NCBI GenBank assembly: GCA_947500295.1
Contig: CANMRM010000001.1
Span: 1,488,001 to 1,552,000 of the forward strand
Length of the DNA stretch: 64,000 nt
Reading direction: 5' to 3'
Source: an uncultured Kordiimonas sp.
Lineage (GTDB): Bacteria > Pseudomonadota > Alphaproteobacteria > Sphingomonadales > Kordiimonadaceae
The translations under genes were made by a program, and so were the position numbers. The notes beneath the pieces are model-generated. The model saw nothing but the letters and a program-made list of their open reading frames with translations, searched no databases and was not told the DNA's origin. This document shows positions 57,144 through 64,000 of this stretch, piece after piece. Positions within the stretch are counted from its first letter, which is position 1; each line of letters begins with the position of its first letter.

Positions 57144-58010
57144 ATGCGTAGTTTGTTTTCAGTATGTTCGGCGGCGGGTGCCTGGTTGCTCCTGTCATCC
57201 GGCGCGCAAGCGATGGAAAGCCAGTCTGACTGGCAGGACCATCAAGGTATGCTATCCACCAGAGTGATTGCTGCATCTGCAGAAGTCGCGGCTGAGTTTC
57301 CAAGCCGAATCAAGCTTGAGGGTAATCCTGCTGTATTGCTTGCCTGGGAAGCCGAACTCAAAGACGGCTGGAAAACCTACTGGCGTTCTCCGGGAGAAGC
57401 AGGGCTTCCTGTCCGTGTATTTCACAATGATGACCAGATTGACATTCTGTATCCGTTTCCGGAACGATTTGAGCTGTTTGGGCTGGAAACATACGGATAC
57501 AGCAAACAAGTAACCATTCCATTTCTGGTTCCTGCTGTTGTTGGCGAATTTCGGCTAAAAGCTGACTTTATGGTTTGCAAGGACATATGCGTGCCGTTTG
57601 AAGCGGAATACACTCTGGATCTGGACCCGGAAACCGCTGGGACGATTGTGACTGATACAAGAATAAAGCGCGCTCTTGGCGCAGTTCCACATCAGTTTGG
57701 TGACGTTCCCGACGGTATTAACATCACCTCCGTGGCATATGCAGGCAAACCCGGGCACCAGAATCTGATCGTGGAGGCGACAGCCGACAAGCCCCTCAGC
57801 AAGGCCGATTTATTGGCCGAACTTGATGAGAGCACTCAGTTTCATGCACCGCGAATGCGCCTTCGGCCAGATGGAAGGTCTGTGCAGTTTGTTTTGCCGG
57901 TCATGTCCACCCAAAAAGGGCTCGATCTGGCCGGGAAACAGGTGCGCCTGACCATGTCGGATGGCCGGGGCAATGCGATTGATCGGATTTTTGAACTGCC
58001 GTCACGTTAA
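57144..58010 (+). CDS. DsbD N-terminal domain protein (periplasmic)
   Basis: 288 residues, signal peptide to about residue 23 (GAQA). It corresponds to the DsbD/ScsB alpha-type domain alone: LAWEAELKDGWKTYWRSPGEAGLP and FMVCKDICVPFEAEY with a redox Cys pair (Cys145, Cys149). The DsbD membrane and C-terminal thioredoxin domains are absent, so its electron donor must be another protein. Start after GGAG. It sits ahead of a peroxiredoxin and may reduce periplasmic thiols. Confidence 0.8.
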   Translation: MRSLFSVCSAAGAWLLLSSGAQAMESQSDWQDHQGMLSTRVIAASAEVAAEFPSRIKLEGNPAVLLAWEAELKDGWKTYWRSPGEAGLPVRVFHNDDQIDILYPFPERFELFGLETYGYSKQVTIPFLVPAVVGEFRLKADFMVCKDICVPFEAEYTLDLDPETAGTIVTDTRIKRALGAVPHQFGDVPDGINITSVAYAGKPGHQNLIVEATADKPLSKADLLAELDESTQFHAPRMRLRPDGRSVQFVLPVMSTQKGLDLAGKQVRLTMSDGRGNAIDRIFELPSR

Positions 58011-58108
58011 GGCTTGTTCCGGCAGGATTGGTGTGTAAGCTCTGACCGCGGCGTTACCGACAGTTCCTCAGCCTGGCGGTAGCCAATCCCTTCACAATGG
58101 AGCTATCA

Positions 58109-58591
58109 ATGACGATTTCAGTTGGTGACAAAATCCCCTCAGCTATGTTGACCACAATGACGGCCGATGGGCCTGGTCCGGTATCTACAGATGAATTTTT
58201 TGCTGGCAAAAAAGTTGTTCTTTTTGCTGTTCCCGGCGCATTTACGCCCACTTGCTCGGCAAAGCATTTGCCCGGTTTCATATCGCAAGCTGATGAAATT
58301 CTGGCCAAAGGCGTAGATGCAATTGCCTGCATGTCGGTTAACGATGTGTTCGTAATGCATGCATGGGGCAAAGATGCTGGCGTTGAAGACAAAGTTGTCA
58401 TGCTGGCAGATGGAAATGGCGACTTCACCAAGGCAATTGGCCTCGAACTCGACGGCACCGGTTTTGGTATGGGCCTTCGTTCACAGCGTTTTGCCATGAT
58501 CGTCGATGACGGCGTGGTGAGTGAACTGAACATTGAAGAGCCAGGCGCGTTTCAGGTGTCTAGCGCAGGTCATGTTTTGAGCCAGCTATAG
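58109..58591 (+). CDS. Prx5-type peroxiredoxin
   Basis: 160-residue thiol peroxidase. The peroxidatic Cys49 is in VPGAFTPTCSAKHLPGF; another Cys (IACMSVND) is in the middle and may act in resolving; ARG-type RSQRFAMIVDDG follows. Start at 58109 because GGAG precedes it. It likely reduces hydrogen peroxide or organic peroxide with glutathione or glutaredoxin as donor, as in Prx5-like enzymes. Confidence 0.93.
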   Translation: MTISVGDKIPSAMLTTMTADGPGPVSTDEFFAGKKVVLFAVPGAFTPTCSAKHLPGFISQADEILAKGVDAIACMSVNDVFVMHAWGKDAGVEDKVVMLADGNGDFTKAIGLELDGTGFGMGLRSQRFAMIVDDGVVSELNIEEPGAFQVSSAGHVLSQL

Positions 58592-58611
58592 CCACAACAC
58601 AATAGAATACC

Positions 58612-58646
58612 AAAAGGGGTGATCCGTGATCGCCCCTTTTATTTTG
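58612..58646 (+). terminator. Rho-independent terminator after peroxiredoxin gene
   Basis: 13-bp stem AAAAGGGGTGATC/GATCGCCCCTTTT (58612-58624 and 58628-58640, one T-G wobble), 3-base loop, then ATTTT. Confidence 0.85.
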
Positions 58647-58709
58647 TGTTGATTGTACCTACATAATTCTACGGGGCTACTTCATCAATCTTATCGGGGA
58701 GCACGCTAT

Positions 58710-59669
58710 ATGCCTGAAATGTCAACCATTTTAGTGTCTTTGTTCGGCCTATTGTCAGTTATCGTTGTCTTTTCCGCAGTCATTACAGTTCGGCAGGGAT
58801 TTGAATATACCGTGGAGCGTTTTGGCCGATATACAAAAACTGTTCGGCCGGGGCTTCATCTTATTGTTCCTTTCTTTGACCGCATTGGCAGCAAGATGAA
58901 CATGATGGAGCAGGTGCTTGATGTGCCGACGCAAGAGGTCATCACAAAAGATAATGCGATGGTGGCGGCCGACGGTGTGGTTTTCTTTCAGGTTTTGGAT
59001 GCTGCTCAGGCGAGCTATGAAGTGAACAACCTGGCACTTGCCATTCTGAACCTGACCATGACGAATCTCAGAACCGTCATGGGGTCAATGGACCTGGATG
59101 AATTGTTGTCCAAACGGGATGACATTAATGCGCGCCTGATGAATGTCGTTGACGGTGCAACCCAGCCCTGGGGCGTAAAAATCACGCGAATAGAGATCAA
59201 GGACATTGCACCACCCCGTGACATTGTTGACGCGATGGCAAGGCAAATGAAGGCGGAGCGGGATAAGCGGGCCTCTATCCTGGAAGCAGAAGGTGAGCGG
59301 GCGGCTGAAATCCTGCGTGCTGAAGGCGAAAAATCTGCCGCCATTCTGGAAGCAGAAGGCCGGCGTGAGGCGGCTTTCCGGGACGCGGAGGCGCGAGAAC
59401 GGGAAGCTGAAGCTGAAGCCAAGGCAACTGACATGGTATCCAAGGCGATTGCAGACGGCGACCCGCAGGCCATCAACTATTTCGTTGCCCAAAAATATGT
59501 CGAAGCTTTAAGCGGGTTTGCAAAGTCGAACAACGAAAAGCTGGTCTTTATGCCGATGGAAGCCTCGAGCGTTATTGGCTCCATAGGTGGCATTTCGGAA
59601 CTGTTTAAAGATATTAAAGGTTCGGAGGGACCAAGTCGTCGCCGTGGCGGCGTGCCGCTGGTTGACTAA
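58710..59669 (+). CDS. SPFH/Band 7 (stomatin-like) membrane protein
   Basis: 319-residue membrane-anchored SPFH protein. One N-terminal helix (TILVSLFGLLSVIVVFSAVI) is followed by the Band 7 domain (RQGFEYTVERFGRYTKTVRPGLHLIVPF, then VITKDNAMVAADGVVFFQVLD), a long Ala/Glu coiled coil (EAEGERAAEILRAEGEKSAA) and a short tail. Start at 58710 after GGGGAG. Pairs with the NfeD gene 37 bases downstream, an arrangement found across bacteria in flotillin-like membrane organisation. Confidence 0.94.
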   Translation: MPEMSTILVSLFGLLSVIVVFSAVITVRQGFEYTVERFGRYTKTVRPGLHLIVPFFDRIGSKMNMMEQVLDVPTQEVITKDNAMVAADGVVFFQVLDAAQASYEVNNLALAILNLTMTNLRTVMGSMDLDELLSKRDDINARLMNVVDGATQPWGVKITRIEIKDIAPPRDIVDAMARQMKAERDKRASILEAEGERAAEILRAEGEKSAAILEAEGRREAAFRDAEAREREAEAEAKATDMVSKAIADGDPQAINYFVAQKYVEALSGFAKSNNEKLVFMPMEASSVIGSIGGISELFKDIKGSEGPSRRRGGVPLVD

Positions 59670-59706
59670 TAACAATTTGGAATCATTGCCAGTTTAGGAG
59701 AATGCC

Positions 59707-60168
59707 ATGGAAGATGTCATGAACTGGATGGCGGAAAATGCCGATTGGCTGTGGTGGTCGGTGGGCGTCGTATTGTTGGCCGGTGAAATGGTACTGCCCG
59801 GCGTATATTTGCTGTGGATCGGGGTTGCCTCGCTCGTCACGGGCGTTGTTGCCTGGGTGGTGCCCGAATGGGGGTTTGAGGTTCACGGAATGGTTTTTGC
59901 CGCAATGGCAACCATTTCGGTTTACCTTGGCAACAGGTATTTCTACCAGAAAACCGGTGCGATTGAAGATGCGGAAGTCAATGTACGCCGCAAAAAACTC
60001 GTGGGGCGAACTTTTGAAGTTGTAGAGCCGATTAAAAATGGCAGCGGCCATGTGCAGGTTGGGGACAGCCGGTGGCTTGCTCAGGGGCCTGACCTTGAAA
60101 AGGGAGCTCTTGCGACTGTTACCTCTGTCGACGGAACGGTTTTGGTGGTAGAAGCAGCGAAGGACTAA
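59707..60168 (+). CDS. NfeD-family protein
   Basis: 153 residues, three transmembrane helices in the first 80 residues (LWWSVGVVLLAGEMVLPGVYLLWIG...), then an OB-fold domain (KKLVGRTFEVVEPIKNGSGHVQVGDSRW; EKGALATVTSVDGTVLVVE). Start set by AGGAG. It forms a complex with the upstream SPFH protein in other bacteria, supporting membrane domain maintenance. Confidence 0.93.
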   Translation: MEDVMNWMAENADWLWWSVGVVLLAGEMVLPGVYLLWIGVASLVTGVVAWVVPEWGFEVHGMVFAAMATISVYLGNRYFYQKTGAIEDAEVNVRRKKLVGRTFEVVEPIKNGSGHVQVGDSRWLAQGPDLEKGALATVTSVDGTVLVVEAAKD

Positions 60169-60184
60169 CAATAAAAATACCAAA

Positions 60185-61489
60185 ATGAGCTTGGCCAACA
60201 CCTTAAAAGCAACCATTGCAAAATGGCTGACCAGTCGCACCCGGCTGAACGTCAAGCGGTTCTTCACGGATTTGCGTCGGCGTCTCGGTCGCAAGCCGCA
60301 TGTCGTGTATTATTTCCATCGTGCCGATGACCCCTACTGCCAATTGATGGTGCAGGTGTTGCCGGACATTGCGTCTCGTTTTGCAATCGATTTGCGGCCA
60401 AAAGTGGTCGAAAAACTGCCTGCTAATATGTATCCCGACCCTGCGCGGTACGAGGCTTACTCTATTATTGATGCCAGCCGTTTGGCCCGGCTTTACGGCT
60501 TGGGGTTTGTGGAAGATGCTACAGTCCCGGACAGGCTGGCAGTGGGTATGGCAAATCGCTTTCTCGCCAGTCGGCAAGGTTCGCCCACATTTTTTGCAGA
60601 GGCGGCTGAAGTAGGTGCTGCTTTGTGGCGCAGGGATTATGAGACTGTTCGGCGTCTGTGTAGCGGAGCGGATCTGGATGAACGCATACTCACCGAAAAT
60701 GAAAGCCTGCTGCGTACATTAGGCCACTATGCGAGCGCAAGTTTGTATTATGGCGGAGAATTTTACGTCGGTATCGACCGTCTTGACCATCTTGAGCGCA
60801 GATTGAATGAACTGGGACTGGGCGATGATGAGGTCTCTTACGAGGTGCACCGGCTCTGGCGCTACGGTCTTGTTGAACTGGAGCGGTCAATAGTCGGTAA
60901 GGAACTTGAGGTGTATTTTTCTGTTCGCAGCCCATACAGCTACGTCGGATTATGCCTTGTCACCGAGTTGGCGGCAAAAACGGGTGCGACAATAAAGCTG
61001 AAACCCGTGCTGCCAATGCTAATGCGGGGCATGAAGGTTCCGCCGGCAAAGAGCCGCTATATCTTGTTGGATACAGCACGGGAGGCACGGCTGGAAGGGG
61101 TCGACTTTGGCTATATTTCAGACCCGCTGGGAGCGGCAACATGGCGGGCAATGGCTATCGGGCTTGCCTTGCTGGAAGATGAAGAACGTGGTGATGGTGA
61201 AACCGGGCAGTCGCTGCGGTTCTTCAAGGCATTCACTGAAGCTGCATGGTCTCTTGGTGTTGATGGTGCAACGGACAAAGGGCTGCGTTCTGTCCTGAAA
61301 AGCGCTGGATTGGATGCCGTTTGGGCCCACAAGGCCTTATCCAGACAAAATACCCAATTACTTGCCGACCAAAACAGAGAGGAAATGTTTCGCCATGGCA
61401 GCTGGGGCGTGCCCACTTTCAGGGCAGCGGGCGAAACCTTCTGGGGGCAAGACCGAATGTGGGCCGTGGTCGAAGCTTTGAAACAATAG
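60185..61489 (+). CDS. Tandem DsbA/HCCA-isomerase-like thioredoxin-fold protein
   Basis: 434 residues with two DsbA-like units. Unit 1 (about 30-205) begins PHVVYYFHRADDPYCQ, unit 2 (about 235-430) begins ELEVYFSVRSPYSYVGL and ends SWGVPTFRAAGETFWGQDRM, the pattern of 2-hydroxychromene-2-carboxylate isomerase/kappa-GST proteins. Unit 2 keeps the SPYS serine of GSH-dependent isomerases; unit 1 has DPYC in the same place. Starts 16 bases after nfeD with a weak ribosome site. Likely glutathione-linked; substrate unknown. Confidence 0.8.
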   Translation: MSLANTLKATIAKWLTSRTRLNVKRFFTDLRRRLGRKPHVVYYFHRADDPYCQLMVQVLPDIASRFAIDLRPKVVEKLPANMYPDPARYEAYSIIDASRLARLYGLGFVEDATVPDRLAVGMANRFLASRQGSPTFFAEAAEVGAALWRRDYETVRRLCSGADLDERILTENESLLRTLGHYASASLYYGGEFYVGIDRLDHLERRLNELGLGDDEVSYEVHRLWRYGLVELERSIVGKELEVYFSVRSPYSYVGLCLVTELAAKTGATIKLKPVLPMLMRGMKVPPAKSRYILLDTAREARLEGVDFGYISDPLGAATWRAMAIGLALLEDEERGDGETGQSLRFFKAFTEAAWSLGVDGATDKGLRSVLKSAGLDAVWAHKALSRQNTQLLADQNREEMFRHGSWGVPTFRAAGETFWGQDRMWAVVEALKQ

Positions 61490-61626
61490 CAGTCAGGTCG
61501 ACGCCACTGTGATCCAAACTATAGTTTAAAGAGGCTTACTTTGATTTGACTAGGCTTTGGGGCTTTCTATTGTGACGTCAACCAACAGCGCCTAACGGCG
61601 CGAAAACAACAACGAATGGGTAGGGT

Positions 61627-63309
61627 ATGGAACAGAAAACAATGAAGACAGCGCCGTTCAAAGCAGTTGGGCTGCTGGCAGGTATGCTGGGATTGGCCGC
61701 ATGTGCCGGAGGTGGGTCTGTCAGTGTCGAGGACCAGGTAGCGCAGGAGCGCGCCATGTTTAGCCCACAGCGTCTGGCGGCTGATGTTACATTTCTGGCT
61801 GACGATCTTCTTCGTGGCCGGGATACAGGCTCGGAAGGGTATCGTATTGCTGCCAATTATGTGGCGGCTGAATTTGCAAGGCTTGGGCTTTCACCGGCTG
61901 GAGAAAACGGTTCCTTTTTTCAGGAGGTGCCTTTCAAAACAGCACAGGTTGATATTGAAGAAGCATCGATGGCGATCACCGTTGGGGGAGAAACTCGTGC
62001 GCTCGTAATGGGTGACGATTTCTTCATGAGCGGCAGCGTCAACAATCCTGCAGGTGAGGTGAGTGCTGACCTCGTTTTTGCTGGTTATGCCATTCATGCC
62101 CCTGAACTTGGTCATGATGATTTGGACGGCCTGGATGTTGAAGGCAAGATTGTTGTTGCCCTGTCAGGCGCACCGACTTCTTTCAATACCGAAATTCGGG
62201 CGCATCATGGTTCCGGAACGACCAAAAGCAAAGCGCTGCGCGAGCGCGGGGCGGCTGGTTTTGTGTCGTTCAGCACGCTTGAAGCAGAAAAGCGTCGACC
62301 TTTCGCACGTCTGAAGCGGTTTGTCGGGTTCAAGAGCTACGACTGGGTTGCGCCTGCGGCTGATGAAGGCGGCGCTGGTTCCATCAAGGCGGCCGCCACC
62401 ATAAGCCACGACGTCGCTCGCCTGATGTTTGAAGGCGCGGAAAGAAGTCTGGACGAGGTGCTTGAGGAAGCTGCAGACGGCGCGCCCAAAGGTTTTGACC
62501 TGATGGCCAGTGCGGCCATGAAACGTAGCAGCACGTTAAGCGACACATTTGAAAGCCCCAACGTGCTTGCTGTTCTGGAAGGGTCGGACCCCGCGTTGAA
62601 GGATGAGTATGTTGTCCTGTCAGCGCATCTGGACCATATCGGTGTAAATGAAAGCGCGACGGGCGATGATAAGATTAACAACGGCGCACTCGATAATGCA
62701 TCCGGCGTTGCCATCCTGATGGAAGTCGCAAGGGCATATGTCCGCAGCGGGGAAAGACCTCGCAGATCCATCCTGTTTGCCATCGTGGCAGCAGAAGAAA
62801 AAGGACTTCTTGGTGCGGAGTATTTTGCGCATTATCCAACGCTCGAAAAATCAAGCCTGATTGCAAACGTTAATCTGGACATGCCTATTCTGCTTTATGA
62901 CTTTACCGATGTCGTCGCGTTTGGTGCGGAACGCAGCAGTCTTGGACCTGTGACCGAACGGGCGTTGGCTAAAATCGGTGTCAGCTTGAGCCCCGACCCC
63001 ATGCCGCAGGAGGGTATTTTTACCCGCAGTGACCACTACCGGTTTGTCCAGCAGGGTATTCCGTCAGTGTTTCTCGTCACAGGTTGGGGAGAAGGCGTTG
63101 GAGGCAAAGATGGTGGTGCCATTTTCCGGGAGTTTTTGGGTAAAACATATCACTCTCCAGCAGATGACCTTTCACAGGAAATAGACTTTGATGCAGGTGC
63201 CAAATTTGCCCACGCAAACTGGTTAATCGCCAGCGCGATCGCCAATGCAGATGAGCGTCCGTCATGGAATGAGGGTGACTTTTTTGGGGACACTTTCGCC
63301 GGCAAATAG
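61627..63309 (+). CDS. M28 aminopeptidase lipoprotein
   Basis: 560-residue zinc metallopeptidase. A lipobox LAAC (Cys26) directs it to the envelope. It has a PA-type insert (about 140-260; VFAGYAIHAPELGHDDL) within an M28 catalytic domain. Zinc ligands: LSAHLDHIG, NNGALDNASGVA, VAAEEKGLLG (catalytic Glu-Glu), NLDMP, and RSDHYRFVQQGIPSVFLV. Start at 61627 after TAGGG. Preceded by a 137-base gap with no visible terminator; likely processes peptides. Confidence 0.94.
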   Translation: MEQKTMKTAPFKAVGLLAGMLGLAACAGGGSVSVEDQVAQERAMFSPQRLAADVTFLADDLLRGRDTGSEGYRIAANYVAAEFARLGLSPAGENGSFFQEVPFKTAQVDIEEASMAITVGGETRALVMGDDFFMSGSVNNPAGEVSADLVFAGYAIHAPELGHDDLDGLDVEGKIVVALSGAPTSFNTEIRAHHGSGTTKSKALRERGAAGFVSFSTLEAEKRRPFARLKRFVGFKSYDWVAPAADEGGAGSIKAAATISHDVARLMFEGAERSLDEVLEEAADGAPKGFDLMASAAMKRSSTLSDTFESPNVLAVLEGSDPALKDEYVVLSAHLDHIGVNESATGDDKINNGALDNASGVAILMEVARAYVRSGERPRRSILFAIVAAEEKGLLGAEYFAHYPTLEKSSLIANVNLDMPILLYDFTDVVAFGAERSSLGPVTERALAKIGVSLSPDPMPQEGIFTRSDHYRFVQQGIPSVFLVTGWGEGVGGKDGGAIFREFLGKTYHSPADDLSQEIDFDAGAKFAHANWLIASAIANADERPSWNEGDFFGDTFAGK

Positions 63310-63330
63310 TCCTGTATAAGCCTAAAGAAA

Positions 63331-63358
63331 AAGCGCGGCTCCGGGTCGCGCTTTTTTT
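63331..63358 (+). terminator. Rho-independent terminator after M28 peptidase
   Basis: AAGCGCG/CGCGCTT stem (63331-63337 and 63347-63353) enclosing GCTCCGGGT, followed by TTTTTTT on the plus strand. Confidence 0.85.
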
Positions 63359-63416
63359 ATGCGCTCTTGGCAGGGTACACCAGCATGTGTAACGATCCCA
63401 TTGGGAAGGGGAAGCT

Positions 63417-63779
63417 ATGCCAGACAAAGATGACAAAGAGGTTTATCACCATGCAGGTGATAACCTACCGGTACACGATCAACATGATGAAGAAACACTA
63501 AGCGAGGAACGTGTCAGGGCTTATTGGCGCGCGAATGTACGACTTTTGACAAGGTTGTTGGCCGTTTGGTTTGCGGTCTCCTTTGGGGCCGGAATTGTGT
63601 TTGTCGAACCTTTGAATTCCTTCACATTGGGCGGGTTTCCCCTCGGCTTCTGGTTTGCTCAACAGGGAGCGATCTATGTGTTCATGGTCCTCATTTTTGT
63701 TTACGCATATCAGATGCGAAAGATTGAACACCATTTTGGTGTTGATGATGACGCCGAAGACGAAGGAGGCACTGTATGA
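63417..63779 (+). CDS. DUF4212 symporter small subunit
   Basis: 120-residue membrane protein with two helices: [25 protein letters not shown] and [35 protein letters not shown]. The family is the partner of VC_2705-type sodium:solute symporters. Ribosome site GGGAAGGGGAAG. Its TGA overlaps the ATG of the symporter (ATGA), so both are coupled. Confidence 0.92.
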   Translation: MPDKDDKEVYHHAGDNLPVHDQHDEETLSEERVRAYWRANVRLLTRLLAVWFAVSFGAGIVFVEPLNSFTLGGFPLGFWFAQQGAIYVFMVLIFVYAYQMRKIEHHFGVDDDAEDEGGTV

Positions 63780-64000
63780 GTACGCAGGTCCTCACCTATA
63801 TTGCGGTTGGCTTGTCTTTCGCTCTCTATATTGGCATCGCCATCTGGTCGCGCGCCGGCTCCACGAAGGAGTTTTATGTCGCAGGCGGCGGCGTGCATCC
63901 GGTAGCAAACGGTATGGCAACTGCGGCGGACTGGATGAGTGCGGCCAGCTTTATTTCAATGGCCGGAATCATAGCCTTTGCCGGATATGATGGATCAGTC
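63776..64000 (+). CDS. Sodium:solute symporter, N-terminal part (runs off window)
   Basis: First 75 residues: helix 1 ([23 protein letters not shown]), then [34 protein letters not shown], typical of the acetate/ActP-like SSF family partnered with DUF4212 proteins. It may import acetate or another short-chain acid with sodium. The rest is outside the window. Confidence 0.9.
   Translation, partial: MSTQVLTYIAVGLSFALYIGIAIWSRAGSTKEFYVAGGGVHPVANGMATAADWMSAASFISMAGIIAFAGYDGSV

Overview
The window looks like a piece of chromosome from a free-living, aerobic, Gram-negative alphaproteobacterium of moderate GC content. The evidence is the aa3-oxidase cluster order coxB-coxA-ctaB-coxF-ctaG-coxC-DUF983-surf1 followed by thrC and a mitochondrial-processing-peptidase-like M16 protease, the plant/alphaproteobacterial type of glutamate-cysteine ligase, a RutR-like regulator, an Oar-type TonB receptor and several PAS_5 (DUF1457-type) proteins. 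A marine lineage such as Kordiimonadales or a relative would fit, but that is inference. There is no phage, IS element, CRISPR array or rRNA. One tRNA (Thr, UGU) is present.

Layout. 1-7.1 kb: the 3' end of deoB, then a secreted S1/P1 nuclease, a PhoD-like phosphatase lipoprotein, a very large Oar-like TonB-dependent receptor and a RutR-like TetR regulator. Together they look like a nucleic-acid or phosphate scavenging locus. 7.1-11.5 kb: a sulfatase-fold membrane protein coupled to an MFS transporter, and an M19 dipeptidase. 11.5-14.3 kb: feoB, feoA with a Fur-box-like site, and dps (iron uptake and storage). 14.4-16.2 kb: SdpI-like protein with its ArsR/SdpR-like repressor, preceded by a perfect 15-bp inverted repeat, and an EamA transporter. 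16.2-26.5 kb: aspartate aminotransferase, TorF-like porin, uvrB, D-glycerate 3-kinase, a secreted orphan protein, GNAT, MAPEG, a small membrane protein, a PNPOx-like protein, a globin-coupled diguanylate cyclase and a zinc-ribbon membrane protein. 26.5-33.9 kb: a two-subunit molybdenum hydroxylase (IorAB type), gshA, cysteine dioxygenase, rsmE, ubiA and inorganic pyrophosphatase.

34-44.8 kb: serine hydrolase, truncated globin, VOC protein with a divergent WYL regulator, a second copy of the small membrane protein family, 3-oxoacid CoA-transferase A/B, three PAS_5 proteins, a double-domain M16 protease, tRNA-Thr and OsmC. 44.8-55.6 kb: tldD, the cytochrome aa3 oxidase and assembly cluster (including a 49-residue CoxF-like protein), thrC and a second M16 protease. 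55.7-64 kb: a fourth PAS_5-like protein, YqgE/AlgH, a DsbD N-terminal-domain protein, Prx5-type peroxiredoxin, SPFH plus NfeD, a tandem DsbA/HCCA-isomerase-like protein, an M28 peptidase lipoprotein and the start of a DUF4212/sodium:solute symporter pair that runs off the end.

Most of the window is ordinary core metabolism. The observations most worth following are the scavenging locus at the left end, the SdpR/SdpI operator that contains the Shine-Dalgarno sequence, the 11-bp phased repeats between the VOC and WYL genes, the scattered PAS_5 and small-membrane-protein paralogues, the tandem DsbA-like fusion and the cysteine dioxygenase that keeps the cross-link cysteine usually lacking in bacterial enzymes. 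I did not find a clearly unprecedented multi-gene system.
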